Assembly (NCBI GenBank): GCA_964501725.1
Contig: CAZCTO010000036.1
Span: 1-6,263 of the forward strand
Direction: 5' to 3'
Length of the DNA stretch: 6,263 nucleotides
DNA from: CAZCTO01 sp964501725
GTDB lineage: Bacteria > Bacillota > Clostridia > Saccharofermentanales > Saccharofermentanaceae
The notes under the pieces were generated by a model. The model was not told the DNA's origin, did not search any database, and worked only from the letters and a program-made list of their open reading frames with translations. Numbering within the stretch: position 1 is the first letter of the stretch; the number at the start of each line of letters is the position of its first letter. The translations under genes were made by a program, and so were the position numbers. This document shows, one piece after another, positions 5,869 to 6,263 of this stretch.

Positions 5869-6108
5869 ATTTTTTGCCAGTGAGGCTTTTGCCTATTTAT
5901 TTAACTAACAAATATTTAGCTACATTTACTTATGACCTATTAAAGTGGAGTTAATCAACTGATATGTTAATAAATGTCTTTATTTATATATCTTAAGTCT
6001 ACGCGCGTATCGAAATGTGAAATACACTTGCTCTGTCAATATATTTACACAAATAAAGTTTCGCTAAATTCAACATCCCGTTTTTTTCTTCCTAGAACTC
6101 AGGAGAGC
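5869..6108. other. AT-rich non-coding upstream region
   Basis: I see no credible ORF on either strand in this stretch. It holds a small hairpin, AGGC-TTTT-GCCT (5883-5894), followed on the plus strand by ATTTATTT, and a second ACAAATATT (5908-5916) inverted relative to AATATTTGT at 5860-5868. A T7 run lies at 6081-6087. The region may carry upstream regulatory sites for the operon, but nothing else is supported. Confidence 0.5.
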
Positions 6109-6114
6109 GTAACC

Positions 6115-6263
6115 TGTCCACACTTTTAATAAAAACAGATAAAAATGGATCGATTTTAGCCGAATTCAGCCCATGCATACACCGGTGTGGCGGAGCCACG
6201 ATTCCGGTGGGTGGTGAGCCACCCGTCCGGAAAAAGTGAGCCAGCGCTCCGGGCGATGAGCCA
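6115..6263 (+). mobile_element. IS21-like terminus, element continues off the right edge
   Basis: From TGTCCACACTTTTAAT at 6115 the sequence changes within about 60 bp from AT-rich to GC-rich and then shows four GAGCCA repeats spaced about 22 bp. A TG start with subterminal repeats at two-turn spacing is the IS21 design. The repeats point inward (rightward), so the body of the element lies beyond the window. Its repeats differ from those at 203-275 outside the AGCCA core, so it is a different element. No transposase codons are visible, so the family call rests on repeat architecture alone. Confidence 0.45.
6193..6263 (+). repeat. four GAGCCA repeats at 20-23 bp spacing
   Basis: GAGCCA starts at 6193, 6216, 6238 and 6258 (steps of 23, 22 and 20). 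Each of the three spacers contains CCGG preceded by T (attCCGG, gTCCGG, cTCCGG). The arrangement matches the left array at 203-275 in mirror orientation and is read as transposase binding sites of an IS21-like end. The array is cut by the window edge. Confidence 0.6.

Noticed and set aside
5883..5894. AGGC-TTTT-GCCT hairpin as an intrinsic terminator
   Set aside because: The stem is only 4 bp, the following T run is interrupted, and no gene ends upstream of it on the plus strand.

Overview
The window is an AT-rich three-gene operon, read right to left on the minus strand, set between GC-richer insertion-sequence debris. Strong Shine-Dalgarno sequences (AAGGAG, GGAGG), a Gram-positive style signal peptide, overlapping genes and low G+C in the cargo suggest a Bacillota (Clostridia- or Bacilli-like) source. 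The IS flanks have clearly higher G+C and may reflect a different genomic background. No housekeeping gene is present to fix the taxon.

Layout. Positions 1-293 are the outer end of an IS21-family element whose istA is cut after about 24 codons, apparently by a further IS21-like end (1-62). That element interrupts orfB of an IS3-family (IS407-like) element at 294-854. The IS3 orfA (512-778) is intact, but orfB keeps only its N-terminal part. Positions 855-998 are a short spacer that may hold a 32-codon ORF. Then come, in transcription order from the right: a 165-aa secreted protein of unknown family (5147-5644), a 605-aa protein anchored by one N-terminal helix with a large all-helical extracellular part (3253-5070), and a 756-aa MacB-type ABC transporter with ATPase and permease in one chain (999-3269). 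A sigma-A-like promoter at 5830-5858 overlaps a near-perfect palindrome. A 15-bp hairpin (5103-5139) separates the secreted-protein gene from the two membrane genes. Positions 5859-6108 are AT-rich non-coding DNA. From about 6115 to the end is another IS21-like terminus with about 22-bp spaced GAGCCA repeats, its interior lying off the window.

How the genes may work together (inference). The order small Sec-secreted protein, then large membrane protein, then MacB/FtsX-like ABC transporter resembles the lactococcin 972-type bacteriocin arrangement. Here, however, the precursor is not recognisable as Lcn972, and the middle protein is an anchored helical-toroid-like protein rather than the usual multi-pass one. 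The simplest model is a secreted toxin or signal protein exported by Sec, with the anchored protein and the ABC transporter giving self-protection or sensing. The terminal IS elements suggest the cassette moves, or has been trapped, among mobile elements. No regulator gene is visible.
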